Shown here: in pieces, positions 1 to 7,188 of the stretch
Layout of the letters: each line of letters opens with the position of its first letter
Numbering within the stretch: the first letter of the stretch is position 1
From: Lyngbya sp. PCC 8106
Lineage (GTDB): Bacteria > Cyanobacteriota > Cyanobacteriia > Cyanobacteriales > Microcoleaceae
Direction of reading: 5' to 3'
Assembly: GCF_000169095.1 (NCBI RefSeq)
Contig: NZ_AAVU01000072.1
Coordinates: forward strand, 1-22,093
Length of the DNA stretch: 22,093 bases
The notes under the pieces: generated by a model
The model's database searches: none
The model's input: the letters and a program-made list of their open reading frames with translations, nothing else
What the model was told of the DNA's origin: nothing
Made by a program: the position numbers and the translations under genes

Positions 1-881
1 CTAATATTACAGCGATTGTCACGGTTGCTGATGATGGCGGGTCTTCTGGACGCTTACGCCGGGAAATTGGGGTGTTGCCTCCAGGGGATATTCGCAACTG
101 TGTGGCGGCTTTGGCTGATGAAGAACAGCTTTTAACAGAACTGTTTCAATACCGTTTTAAGGCGGGTGATGGCTTAAATGGTCACAGTTTTGGAAATCTG
201 TTTTTAACGGTGATGAGCGACATTACAGGGGATTTAGAACGGGCAATTGCGGCGAGTTCTAAGGTTTTAGCCATTCGGGGTCAAGTATTACCTGCAACGC
301 TGAGTGATGTCCATTTGTGGGCAAAATTAGAGGATGGTCGGCGGATTTATGGGGAATCAAGTATTACTGAAGCTAAAGGCAAAATTGTTAAAATTGGCTG
401 TATTCCTTCCGATCCTCCGGCTTTACCGAAAGTGATTCAAGCGATCGTCGAATCAGATTTAATTATTATTGGGCCGGGAAGTTTGTATACGAGTGTGATT
501 CCCAATTTATTGGTGCCTGAAATTACCCAAGCGATCGCCGATGCCAATGTGCCTCGGATTTATGTTTGTAATGCCATGACCCAACCCGGAGAAACGGATA
601 ATTATACAGTGGCAGATCATATTTTAGCGATTGATAATGCTTGTGGTTGTCGTTTGTTTGATGCGGTTTTGGTACAGGGAAAAGTGCCGTTAGCGCAATC
701 TTTAATTAAATATGCTCAAGAAGGATCTTATCCGGTAGTATTAGATCGGGATGTGGTGAAACAGTTAGGGCGAAGAATTGTATTAACCAATGTGATAGAA
801 GTCGATGAAACAACGGGTTATATTCGTCACAATTCTCAACGATTAGCCCAAGTGTTGCTTCGTTGGTATTCTCGCACTTAA
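1..881 (+). CDS. yvcK: YvcK/CofD-like gluconeogenesis factor family protein (5' end missing)
   Basis: The gene enters from outside the window. The open frame runs back from the stop at 879-881 to base 3, with no stop before the window edge, so the true start is upstream. The translated start of the fragment carries TVADDGGSSGRLR, followed by PPGDIRNC and, later, IIGPGSLYTSVIPNLLV and CNAMTQPGETDNYT. These are hallmark blocks of the YvcK/CofD (UPF0052) Rossmann-like family. B. subtilis YvcK is needed for growth on gluconeogenic carbon sources and for cell shape, and binds UDP-sugars; the cyanobacterial role is not known from the sequence. The fold is shared with CofD (2-phospho-L-lactate transferase), but the blocks seen here fit the YvcK branch better. 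The stop lies in the palindrome CTTAAGCTTAAG (877-888). The next gene, tsaE, follows 31 bases later on the same strand, so the two may be co-transcribed. Confidence 0.9.
   Translation, partial: NITAIVTVADDGGSSGRLRREIGVLPPGDIRNCVAALADEEQLLTELFQYRFKAGDGLNGHSFGNLFLTVMSDITGDLERAIAASSKVLAIRGQVLPATLSDVHLWAKLEDGRRIYGESSITEAKGKIVKIGCIPSDPPALPKVIQAIVESDLIIIGPGSLYTSVIPNLLVPEITQAIADANVPRIYVCNAMTQPGETDNYTVADHILAIDNACGCRLFDAVLVQGKVPLAQSLIKYAQEGSYPVVLDRDVVKQLGRRIVLTNVIEVDETTGYIRHNSQRLAQVLLRWYSRT
531..538. repeat. HIP1 octamer GCGATCGC (one of at least five)
   Basis: The palindrome GCGATCGC is the highly iterated palindrome HIP1, over-represented in many cyanobacterial genomes. Further copies are at 7408-7415, 18623-18630, 18924-18931 and 22000-22007, all inside coding regions. 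It supports the taxonomic reading rather than a local function. Confidence 0.85.
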
Positions 882-912
882 GCTTAAGATTGACAACAAA
901 TTACAGTTAATC

Positions 913-1368
913 ATGTCTGGCAAGCAAACGATTTCTCTGGCTGATTCTTCAGCGACTTATCATTTAGGTCAGCGTTTAGGACAATTGCTTTCTCCGGGTT
1001 GGATCATTTTACTTGAAGGTGATTTGGGTGCTGGAAAAACAACACTGGTTCAAGGTTTGGGTGCCGGATTAGAGATTCCTGAAAATATTGAAAGTCCTAC
1101 TTTTACCTTAATTAATGAATATCATTCTGGGCGTGTTCCTCTCTATCATCTTGATTTGTATCGTTTAGAACCCTCGGAAGTTGAACCGTTAAATATTGAA
1201 TTGTATTGGGAAGGAATCGAAGTTCCCGCCGGAATTACGGCGATAGAATGGGCGGAACGTTTACCTTATCAACCTGCTGATTTTATTCAAATTCGTTTAA
1301 AACATCAAGATGATGGGAGTCGTTTGGCGGAGATTATTTATCCCGAATCTTTACCCTTAATTTTGTAG
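913..1368 (+). CDS. tsaE: tRNA threonylcarbamoyladenosine biosynthesis ATPase TsaE
   Basis: This 151-residue P-loop ATPase has the usual length for TsaE. With TsaB, TsaC and TsaD it makes the universal t6A37 modification of ANN-decoding tRNAs; TsaE hydrolyses ATP to reset the TsaBD complex. Visible motifs are Walker A GDLGAGKTT (residues 36-44), the switch-like SPTF (61-64), HLDLYRL (79-85) and EWAER (112-116), all typical of TsaE. The ATG at 913 has no clear Shine-Dalgarno sequence. It lies 31 bases after the yvcK-like gene and is convergent with purH, separated by a hairpin-forming repeat. Confidence 0.95.
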   Translation: MSGKQTISLADSSATYHLGQRLGQLLSPGWIILLEGDLGAGKTTLVQGLGAGLEIPENIESPTFTLINEYHSGRVPLYHLDLYRLEPSEVEPLNIELYWEGIEVPAGITAIEWAERLPYQPADFIQIRLKHQDDGSRLAEIIYPESLPLIL

Positions 1369-1370
1369 GG

Positions 1371-1430
1371 AAAAAATCACAAAGACACAAAAAGACTCCC
1401 TTAATTTTCTCTGTGCCTTCGTGTTTTTTT
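1371..1430 (-). terminator. Imperfect inverted repeat acting as purH terminator; dispersed-repeat type
   Basis: The arms at 1371-1395 and 1408-1430 form a long imperfect dyad built on a CACRAAGRCACARAGA-like unit flanked by A and T runs. Read as minus-strand RNA (the purH transcript), the mismatches in the core become G-U wobbles and the right arm ends in six U, so it should work as an intrinsic terminator for purH. Read as plus-strand RNA the same positions are A-C mismatches and the structure is weaker. The unit resembles a dispersed repeat common between cyanobacterial genes (recalled, not searched). Confidence 0.65.
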
Positions 1431-1439
1431 ACGGTTTAA

Positions 1440-2987
1440 TTAGTGTAAGAAATGACGCATTCCAGTTAATACCATAATCACGCCTAACTCATTTGCGGCT
1501 TTAATAGAATCTTCATCTCTCACACTTCCCCCCGGTTGAATAATAGCTATAATTCCGGCGTCTGCTGCGGTTCTCACTGAGTCATCAAAAGGGAAAAATC
1601 CATCACTAGCTAAATATCCCCCTTTTGCATTTTCTCCGGCTTGTTCTAGGGCAATTTTCACCGAACCAACGCGGTTCATTTGTCCGGCGCCAACCCCTAA
1701 AGTTGTCCGGTTTTTTGTGACAACAATGGCGTTAGATTTAACGTGTTTAACCACCTTCCAGGCTAACAACAATTCGGCTAATTGTTCGGGTGTCGGTTGT
1801 TTTTCGGTGACGACTTTCCACGCCTGGGGATTTTCTACCGCATCATCAGAAGTTTGGACTAAAAATCCCCCTGCAATTATTTTAACGGTTTCCGATGGCC
1901 CTTGCATTAAATCGGGTAAAATAAACACTCTCAGTTTGGATTTTTTCTGAAGAATTTCTTCGGCTTCCGGTGTACAACTCGGGGCGACAATACATTCTAA
2001 AAAGGTTTGGGTTAAAGCGGTGGCGGTATCGGCATCAATAGCACGATTTAACGCTACAATTCCCCCAAAAGCAGAAATAGAATCAGCAGCAAAGGCTTTT
2101 TGATAGGCTTCTGAAAGGGTATTTCCCATCGCAACGCCGCAAGGATTAGTATGTTTTAAAACGGCTGCTGCTGGTTCGTCTGGAAACTCGGAAATAATCC
2201 GCCTAGCGGCTTCTAAATCCACTAAATTATTATAACTTAACGGTTTACCTTGTAATATTTTTCCTGCCGCCCAACCTGTTGCAACGGTTCCCGTTTGATA
2301 CCAAGTTGCGGGTTGGTGGGGATTTTCACCATAACGTAGGGCTTGTAATTCGGTGCCGCTGACGCTATAAAGTGCCGGGAGAGGGGTATTTTCAGGGGTT
2401 TCTTGTTGTTGTAAATAAGCGGAAATTGCTTGGTCATAAGTGGCGGTATGACGAAAGGCTTTTAACGCGCAATTTTGACGAAATTCTAAAGAAATATCGC
2501 CTTGATTTTGACGGATTTGTTCTAAGTATTGGGGATATTGTTGGGGATTACATAATACAGTTAAATGAGCATAATTTTTTGCTGATGCCCTTAACAAAGT
2601 TGGCCCGCCAATATCAATATTTTCAATCGCTTCTGTTAACATTACGCCTTCTTTGGCAATCGTTTGTTCAAAGGGATAAAGATTAACAACAACTAAATCA
2701 ATCGGGCGAATTTCGTGGGTTTCTAACTCTTTTAAATCTTCGGAAACATCCCGACGTGCTAAAATTCCCCCATGAATGCGGGGATGCAAGGTTTTTACTC
2801 GTCCCCCCAAAATTTCTGGAAATCCGGTATAATCAGAGACTTTAGTAACAGGTAAACCTGCTTCTTTCAAGGCTTTTGCAGTGCCGCCACTACTGATTAA
2901 ATCAAACTCAAACTCTTTTACTAACGTTTGGGCAAATTCAATCAATCCCGTTTTATCGGATGTACTCAACAGAGCCAAACGTGCCAT
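1440..2987 (-). CDS. purH: Bifunctional AICAR formyltransferase / IMP cyclohydrolase
   Basis: This enzyme catalyses the last two steps of de novo purine synthesis: formylation of AICAR with 10-formyl-THF, then ring closure to IMP in the cytosol. At 515 residues it has full length for the family. The N-terminal MGS-like cyclohydrolase domain shows SSGGTAKAL (32-40), GGRVKTLHPRIHGG (61-74, with K66), NLYPFEQT (102-109) and DIGGPTLLRASAKN (125-138). The C-terminal transformylase domain shows RYGENPHQ (218-225), SYNNLVDLEA (251-260) and the catalytic KHTNPCGVA (278-286). The ATG at 2987 begins MARLALLS, a good family start. It is transcribed divergently from the membrane GTPase across 145 bases and convergently with tsaE. 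A TATAAA on the minus strand in the divergent region could be its -10 box, but I see no convincing -35. Confidence 0.97.
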   Translation of the reverse strand: MARLALLSTSDKTGLIEFAQTLVKEFEFDLISSGGTAKALKEAGLPVTKVSDYTGFPEILGGRVKTLHPRIHGGILARRDVSEDLKELETHEIRPIDLVVVNLYPFEQTIAKEGVMLTEAIENIDIGGPTLLRASAKNYAHLTVLCNPQQYPQYLEQIRQNQGDISLEFRQNCALKAFRHTATYDQAISAYLQQQETPENTPLPALYSVSGTELQALRYGENPHQPATWYQTGTVATGWAAGKILQGKPLSYNNLVDLEAARRIISEFPDEPAAAVLKHTNPCGVAMGNTLSEAYQKAFAADSISAFGGIVALNRAIDADTATALTQTFLECIVAPSCTPEAEEILQKKSKLRVFILPDLMQGPSETVKIIAGGFLVQTSDDAVENPQAWKVVTEKQPTPEQLAELLLAWKVVKHVKSNAIVVTKNRTTLGVGAGQMNRVGSVKIALEQAGENAKGGYLASDGFFPFDDSVRTAADAGIIAIIQPGGSVRDEDSIKAANELGVIMVLTGMRHFLH

Positions 2988-3132
2988 GATGCAAACTCCA
3001 AACTAGCAGACAACTTAACTATTTTGCCATTGATTCTGCTTTATACCTCATCTATTTCGCAAGTTAGATTCAAACGCCGCTAACATAGGAAATAATCGAA
3101 AGTTACCTGCTGCGGTTTTCGCACCTTCTGTT

Positions 3133-4785
3133 ATGCCTGTATCTCGCTTTCTACTTCTGGTTTTCGGCTTCTGTCTGATTCTGGGGTTGATGATTTGGTT
3201 GGTGACTTCCATTTCTGGATTATACAGTCAAATCGCTTGGTCTGCTCACCCCATCTTTGCCAATTTGTTTTTGCTGTTGATTTTTGTGTTGTTGGGGCTG
3301 TTAATTTTTGCCTTCTTTTATTATACCGGATTATTCAAAAAAACTCAAAAATCTCGCAAAAGACGGGCGGCTAATTTGCAAGTTCCGGTTGATAAAACAG
3401 AAGCGGCTGAAGAATCTTTAAAAACAATTCGTCAACAAGTTCACAAAATTCAAGATGAAGTTGCCCGTCAAGCGATTATTAATCGAACAGATGAAATCGA
3501 AGAATTTCTATCTCGTGGAAATATTAAAGTTGTTATTTTTGGAACGGGTTCAGCGGGAAAAACATCGATAGTTAATGCGTTAATGGGGCGGATGGTGGGC
3601 AAAGTCAATGCACCGATGGGAACGACAGAAGTGGGGGAAACGTATCATTTACAATTAAAAGGGTTAGAACGAGAGATTTTAATTACCGATACACCGGGAA
3701 TTTTAGAAGCAGGGGAAGCTGGTTCTCATCGGGGAACACTCGCCCGAACGTTAGCAACCGAAGCAGATTTATTATTATTTGTAGTCGATAACGATTTGCG
3801 ACAATCGGAATATCAACCTTTGTATAGTTTAGCAGAAATTGGCAAGCGATCACTGTTGGTTTTTAACAAAATTGATCGGTATACCGAAGATGATCAAAAT
3901 ATTATTCTTTCTCGTCTAGAAGAACGGGTAAAAACGTTTATTTCCCCAGAAGATATTGTTAGGGTGGCGGCTAATCCTCAAGGGGTTATTTTGGATACTG
4001 GAGAACAGTTTAAACCCGAACCCGATATCATGCCATTAATTCGTCAAATGGCGAAAGTTTTACGGGCAGAAGGGGAAGATTTAATCGCGGATAATATCTT
4101 ATTACAATCTCAACGTTTGGGTGAAGAAGCCCGCCATTTGTTGGATACTCAACGCCGTCGCCAAGCTAATAAAGTTGTTGAACGGTTTCAATGGATAGGG
4201 GCGGGAGTGATTGCAGTAACACCTTTACCTGTCGTTGACTTACTCGCAACTGCGGCAGTTAACGCGCAAATGGTGGTGGAAATTGGTAAGATTTATGGCT
4301 GTGAATTAAATTTAGAAAGAGGACGAGAATTAGCACTCTCTTTAGCAAAAACTTTGGCGAGTTTGGGTGTGGTTCAAGGGGCGACTCAATTGGTGGCAAC
4401 TGCCTTACAATTTCATTTTGGAACGATTGTGATTGGGAAGGGAATTCAAGCGGTAACGGCTGCTTATTTAACTCGCATTGCCGGGAAAAGTTTTATTGAG
4501 TATTTCCGTCAAGATCAAGATTGGGGTGATGGGGGAATGGCGGAAGTCGTACAACGGCAGTTTAAACTGACTCGAAAAGATGAGTTTGTTAAAAGTTTTA
4601 TTCAAGATGCAATTGCTCGTGTGATTGAACCCTTAAACTTGAATCAGTCACGGATAGAGGAAGATGAAAATGATGATTATGAAGATGAATCGCAATTGGA
4701 ATATAAACCCTCAGTGCAACTTAAAAAGGTTAATCCCTTTGAAAATGATTGGCATGATCGAGATTACAAACGAGAGGATTGGTAA
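3133..4785 (+). CDS. Membrane-anchored Era-like GTPase with C-terminal DUF697 domain
   Basis: The protein has 550 residues. Two hydrophobic segments (about 5-27 and 41-64) anchor the N-terminus, followed by a basic stretch (68-80) and a likely coiled segment (88-128). A TRAFAC-type G domain follows: G1 GTGSAGKTS (137-145), a likely G2 threonine at GTT (163-165), G3 DTPG (186-189) and G4 NKID (245-248). After a second helical linker, residues about 350-470 form a hydrophobic DUF697 module (TPLPVVDLLAT, QMVVEIGKIYG). The C-terminus is acidic, then basic. Such YcjF/HSR1-like GTPases are widespread in cyanobacteria; their substrate or partner is not established, though a role in membrane or stress homeostasis is often suspected. 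A similar DUF697-like module recurs without a G domain in the 7189-8352 gene. No strong Shine-Dalgarno sequence precedes the ATG. Confidence 0.88.
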   Translation: MPVSRFLLLVFGFCLILGLMIWLVTSISGLYSQIAWSAHPIFANLFLLLIFVLLGLLIFAFFYYTGLFKKTQKSRKRRAANLQVPVDKTEAAEESLKTIRQQVHKIQDEVARQAIINRTDEIEEFLSRGNIKVVIFGTGSAGKTSIVNALMGRMVGKVNAPMGTTEVGETYHLQLKGLEREILITDTPGILEAGEAGSHRGTLARTLATEADLLLFVVDNDLRQSEYQPLYSLAEIGKRSLLVFNKIDRYTEDDQNIILSRLEERVKTFISPEDIVRVAANPQGVILDTGEQFKPEPDIMPLIRQMAKVLRAEGEDLIADNILLQSQRLGEEARHLLDTQRRRQANKVVERFQWIGAGVIAVTPLPVVDLLATAAVNAQMVVEIGKIYGCELNLERGRELALSLAKTLASLGVVQGATQLVATALQFHFGTIVIGKGIQAVTAAYLTRIAGKSFIEYFRQDQDWGDGGMAEVVQRQFKLTRKDEFVKSFIQDAIARVIEPLNLNQSRIEEDENDDYEDESQLEYKPSVQLKKVNPFENDWHDRDYKREDW

Positions 4786-4876
4786 GTCTTAAGACATAAC
4801 ATTTTGTTCAGCCTGTTCGTGCTATTTAATCAACTTGAGATTCAGATATCGGACTAAAATCCAAGCTCAAAGAATA

Positions 4877-4894
4877 ATCTATCATTTGATAGAT
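4877..4894. promoter_or_regulatory. 18-bp palindrome, candidate operator
   Basis: ATCTATCA-TT-TGATAGAT is a near-perfect dyad, with two 8-base arms around a TT centre. It lies 54 bases upstream of the small gene at 4949. It overlaps a TTGATA element (4886-4891) that could be a -35 box, with a loose -10 (TATTTT, about 4907-4912). The two-base centre fits a protein-binding site better than a terminator. Function is inferred only. Confidence 0.4.
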
Positions 4895-4948
4895 GTTAAA
4901 CTACAGTATTTTTATTTAATCTGGTGAAACCAAAACTAGAGATTAAAA

Positions 4949-5167
4949 ATGAGTGATAAGAATCAAAGTTTACCCAATCATCTAAAATCAGAAAATTTGA
5001 CTAAGTTAGAAATGGCAACGTTAATGGTAGCTCAGGGAATGTTAGCTAATCCGGCTTCTGACGAACGAGTAGACAAAGAAAAGTTTGCTGAAGATGCAAC
5101 TGCTTTTGCTCTGTTATTTTTACAAGCTGCTCAAGCGGTATCTATAGAATTAGAGAATAATCAATAA
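4949..5167 (+). CDS. Small protein of unknown function (72 aa)
   Basis: I do not recognise a family. It is a soluble, acidic, Ala/Leu-rich and probably fully helical protein with no cysteine, signal peptide or membrane segment. The middle (about 17-35) and the end (50-68, FALLFLQAAQAVSIELE) look amphipathic, suggesting a small helical dimer or adaptor. Coding reality is supported by codon use like the neighbours, an ATG start after GAGATT, a palindromic candidate operator upstream and a clean intrinsic terminator at 5222-5268. It therefore looks like a single-gene transcription unit between the membrane GTPase and the reverse-strand lipid kinase. Confidence 0.65.
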   Translation: MSDKNQSLPNHLKSENLTKLEMATLMVAQGMLANPASDERVDKEKFAEDATAFALLFLQAAQAVSIELENNQ

Positions 5168-5221
5168 TTTGTTTTTTGAGGTTGGAAATCAAGCTAGATT
5201 CAAAGAATTTAAAAGAAGATG

Positions 5222-5268
5222 ATTAACCTATTTATCCTTCATCCAAACAATAGGTTAATTTATTTTTT
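5222..5268 (+). terminator. Intrinsic terminator of the 72-aa gene
   Basis: A perfect 11-bp stem (ATTAACCTATT at 5222-5232, AATAGGTTAAT at 5249-5259) with a 16-base loop is followed directly by TTATTTTTT. It lies 55 bases after the stop of the 72-aa gene. Confidence 0.75.
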
Positions 5269-5356
5269 AATATAAATACATAAAAAGTATATCAGTTAAA
5301 GTCTGAATTAAAGTCGATTTAATGTTAGGAGTGCCATCTTTATTTTACCCCTAATT

Positions 5357-6397
5357 TTAATCTGTAATTCGATAATCTACAATCAAAACATCTATATCAC
5401 TTTCATCCTTTTCTGTTTGATTTGTATCTACGGATTTACCTGTCTTTGATTTGATTTTCAATCCAGGCAATCCTTCTAATTTTTGAGGCTGTTCTGAAGA
5501 AAACTTATCAGGAACAATAACAGTTAGTTTACGAGGAATACACTCTAGTTCAATCGGTGTTTCTCCAATAATTTCTCCATCTAAAACCACTTTTTGAGGG
5601 GGATGTGTAGTGATTTTAATTCGTTGAGTTCGTAGATAACCAATATCATCCCGTTCGGCACCATCTTCGTGAATGGCAGACTGGAGTAAATGATAGGATG
5701 CAGCTACCGCACTACGGCGATTTGTTGGAGCAATAATTGTCACATCAAAAAGGCCGTCATCCACCACAATACCTGCTGGGCCTTGAGCTAAGATAGAAGA
5801 AGCAGGGGCTACATTTGCAACAGTAATTGCTGCTGCATCAACTTCAATAATCTGATCATCTGTTTCCAATGTAGCTTGAAAAATTTCAAATTCTTGCAAC
5901 TGTTTAAAGGCAGAGAAAAAGTAAGCAAGTATTCCTAAACGATCTTTGGCTTCTCGGTCTGCATCCTCAACCAATTCCGCTTCTACACCTATACCTGCGA
6001 GTAGTGTCATGGTTTTTCCGGCGCATTTTCCGAGATCAACAACTCGTCGTTTTCCTCCTAAGATTGTTTTGCAAGCATCTTCAAGATTTTGTGGAATATT
6101 AAGAGCATTTGCAAAGGCATTAGCCGTTCCTCGGGCAATAATTCCTAAGGGAACATCGCTTTCTGCTAAAACCCCTGCAACCTGAGAAACAGTACCATCT
6201 CCTCCTGAAGCGATCAAACATTCTGCATTTCGTTCTAGGGCTTCACGGGCTAATTGTTGAGCCGATATTTCTTCGGTGGTAAATTGAATCTCTAAATTAA
6301 GATGAGGCTCTAAGTGACGCTTAATTTCTGATAGATCCTGATCGGAATCGCTCTGACCGGCGACCGGATTAAAAATCAAACAAGCCGAAGAAAACAT
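5357..6397 (-). CDS. Diacylglycerol/sphingosine kinase family lipid kinase (YegS/BmrU type)
   Basis: This 346-residue protein fits the bacterial lipid kinase family (YegS/Rv2252/BmrU, DAGK catalytic domain), which phosphorylates diacylglycerol or related lipids with ATP at the membrane. Motifs: IFNPVAGQ (8-15), nucleotide-binding SGGDGTVSQVAG (64-75), GIIARGTANAFANAL (85-99), and in the C-terminal beta domain a VVDDGLFDVT block and LDGEIIGETPIELE. The substrate cannot be told from sequence. A tail of about 45 residues after the conserved IPRKLTVIVP block is rich in K, D and S and looks disordered. The start is well supported: AGGAG lies nine bases upstream of the ATG at 6397 on the minus strand. 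It stands alone on its strand, next to the + strand stress cluster, and may belong with it through phospholipid turnover (inference). Confidence 0.9.
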   Translation of the reverse strand: MFSSACLIFNPVAGQSDSDQDLSEIKRHLEPHLNLEIQFTTEEISAQQLAREALERNAECLIASGGDGTVSQVAGVLAESDVPLGIIARGTANAFANALNIPQNLEDACKTILGGKRRVVDLGKCAGKTMTLLAGIGVEAELVEDADREAKDRLGILAYFFSAFKQLQEFEIFQATLETDDQIIEVDAAAITVANVAPASSILAQGPAGIVVDDGLFDVTIIAPTNRRSAVAASYHLLQSAIHEDGAERDDIGYLRTQRIKITTHPPQKVVLDGEIIGETPIELECIPRKLTVIVPDKFSSEQPQKLEGLPGLKIKSKTGKSVDTNQTEKDESDIDVLIVDYRITD

Positions 6398-6664
6398 AAA
6401 AACTTACTCCTGTATTTTAACGAGATTAAGCAATAGGATATCAGGTTTTATTTTTCGAGTTTTAAGCTCGTGTCTAATCATAACAAAAAAATGACACCCT
6501 AAAGAAGTGAAATCTAATTTAGATCGTCAGAATAAACAATCTATCTCAGGAAATAGAAAGAAATCAAATTAATTCAGCCAATGGATAGAGGGTAACTTGA
6601 AGATTACTAAGATAGGATGAAAGTTAGGATTTGATTGAATTTAGTAATCTTTGGAGCAAATTAT

Positions 6665-7024
6665 ATGAGCTGGTTAGGTAGATTATTTGGTAGAGACGAA
6701 GAAGAAAAAGCCCGGAAGTCAAAAACGACAAAAACATCAGTTGCTCAAGCTCCTGCATCTACAGGTGGCGGATCAATTCCCTCCGAACGAGTGGGTTTGA
6801 ATGGAGAATATGATGAAAGTGGTTTGGCCAAACGAGTTGCTTATGCGTTTGATCAAGACTCTGCGATTGATGATATTCAAACACTCTGGGTTGCTCAGAC
6901 AGGTAGCACGGTGGTTCTAAAAGGAACAGTTCCCAGTCAAGATGCTTTAGATCAAGTGGTTTCTGTTGCTAAAAAAGTTGATGGTGCTGGTAGCGTTGAC
7001 ACTGCTCAAGTTACAGTCAGTTAA
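6665..7024 (+). CDS. BON-domain protein (119 aa)
   Basis: I place the start at the ATG at 6665 because GGAG (6652-6655) lies nine bases before it; an in-frame TTG at 6635 has no such signal. The product begins MSWLGRLFGRDEEEK, a short amphipathic basic segment with no classical signal peptide, then a low-complexity Ser/Thr/Gly linker (about 18-45). A BON-like domain occupies about 53-119, with VLKGTVPSQDALDQVVSVAKKV followed by GSVDTAQV, matching the family's glycine-centred beta-turn-helix pattern. BON domains (as in OsmY) bind phospholipid or other envelope surfaces and often occur in osmotic or shock-induced proteins. The gene starts the run of + strand stress-type genes and is closed by a terminator at 7046-7088. 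Confidence 0.75.
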   Translation: MSWLGRLFGRDEEEKARKSKTTKTSVAQAPASTGGGSIPSERVGLNGEYDESGLAKRVAYAFDQDSAIDDIQTLWVAQTGSTVVLKGTVPSQDALDQVVSVAKKVDGAGSVDTAQVTVS

Positions 7025-7045
7025 CAAGATTTCTCGAAAAATTAG

Positions 7046-7088
7046 GCACTGTCGTAGCAAACTGTCTCGATAGTGCTATTCTATTTTT
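7046..7088 (+). terminator. Intrinsic terminator after the BON gene
   Basis: GCACTGTCG (7046-7054) pairs with CGATAGTGC (7068-7076) as a 9-bp stem with one G-U wobble and a 13-base loop, followed by TATTCTATTTTT. It is 22 bases after the BON stop codon. Confidence 0.7.
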
Positions 7089-7188
7089 AAGAGTAGATAG
7101 GTCAGATTTACGATTTTGTCTTAATTCTCCTATCATTCAAATTGGCTAATCTATAAGCTTTAAATACTCTAGAAAATTATCAATCAAA

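Noticed and set aside
877..888. 12-base palindrome CTTAAGCTTAAG at the yvcK-like stop codon
   Set aside because: Short, centred on the stop codon with no loop, and no T run; too weak for a terminator and no known binding site.
1717..2686. Open frames on the + strand inside purH (1717-1950, 2372-2686) and one on its own strand in another frame
   Set aside because: They lie wholly inside a clear full-length purH, have no recognisable domain and no ribosome-binding support; they are shadows of the coding frame.
5946..6185. Antisense open frame inside the lipid kinase gene
   Set aside because: Fully contained in a convincing DAGK-family gene; low-complexity Ser/Pro/Ala product.
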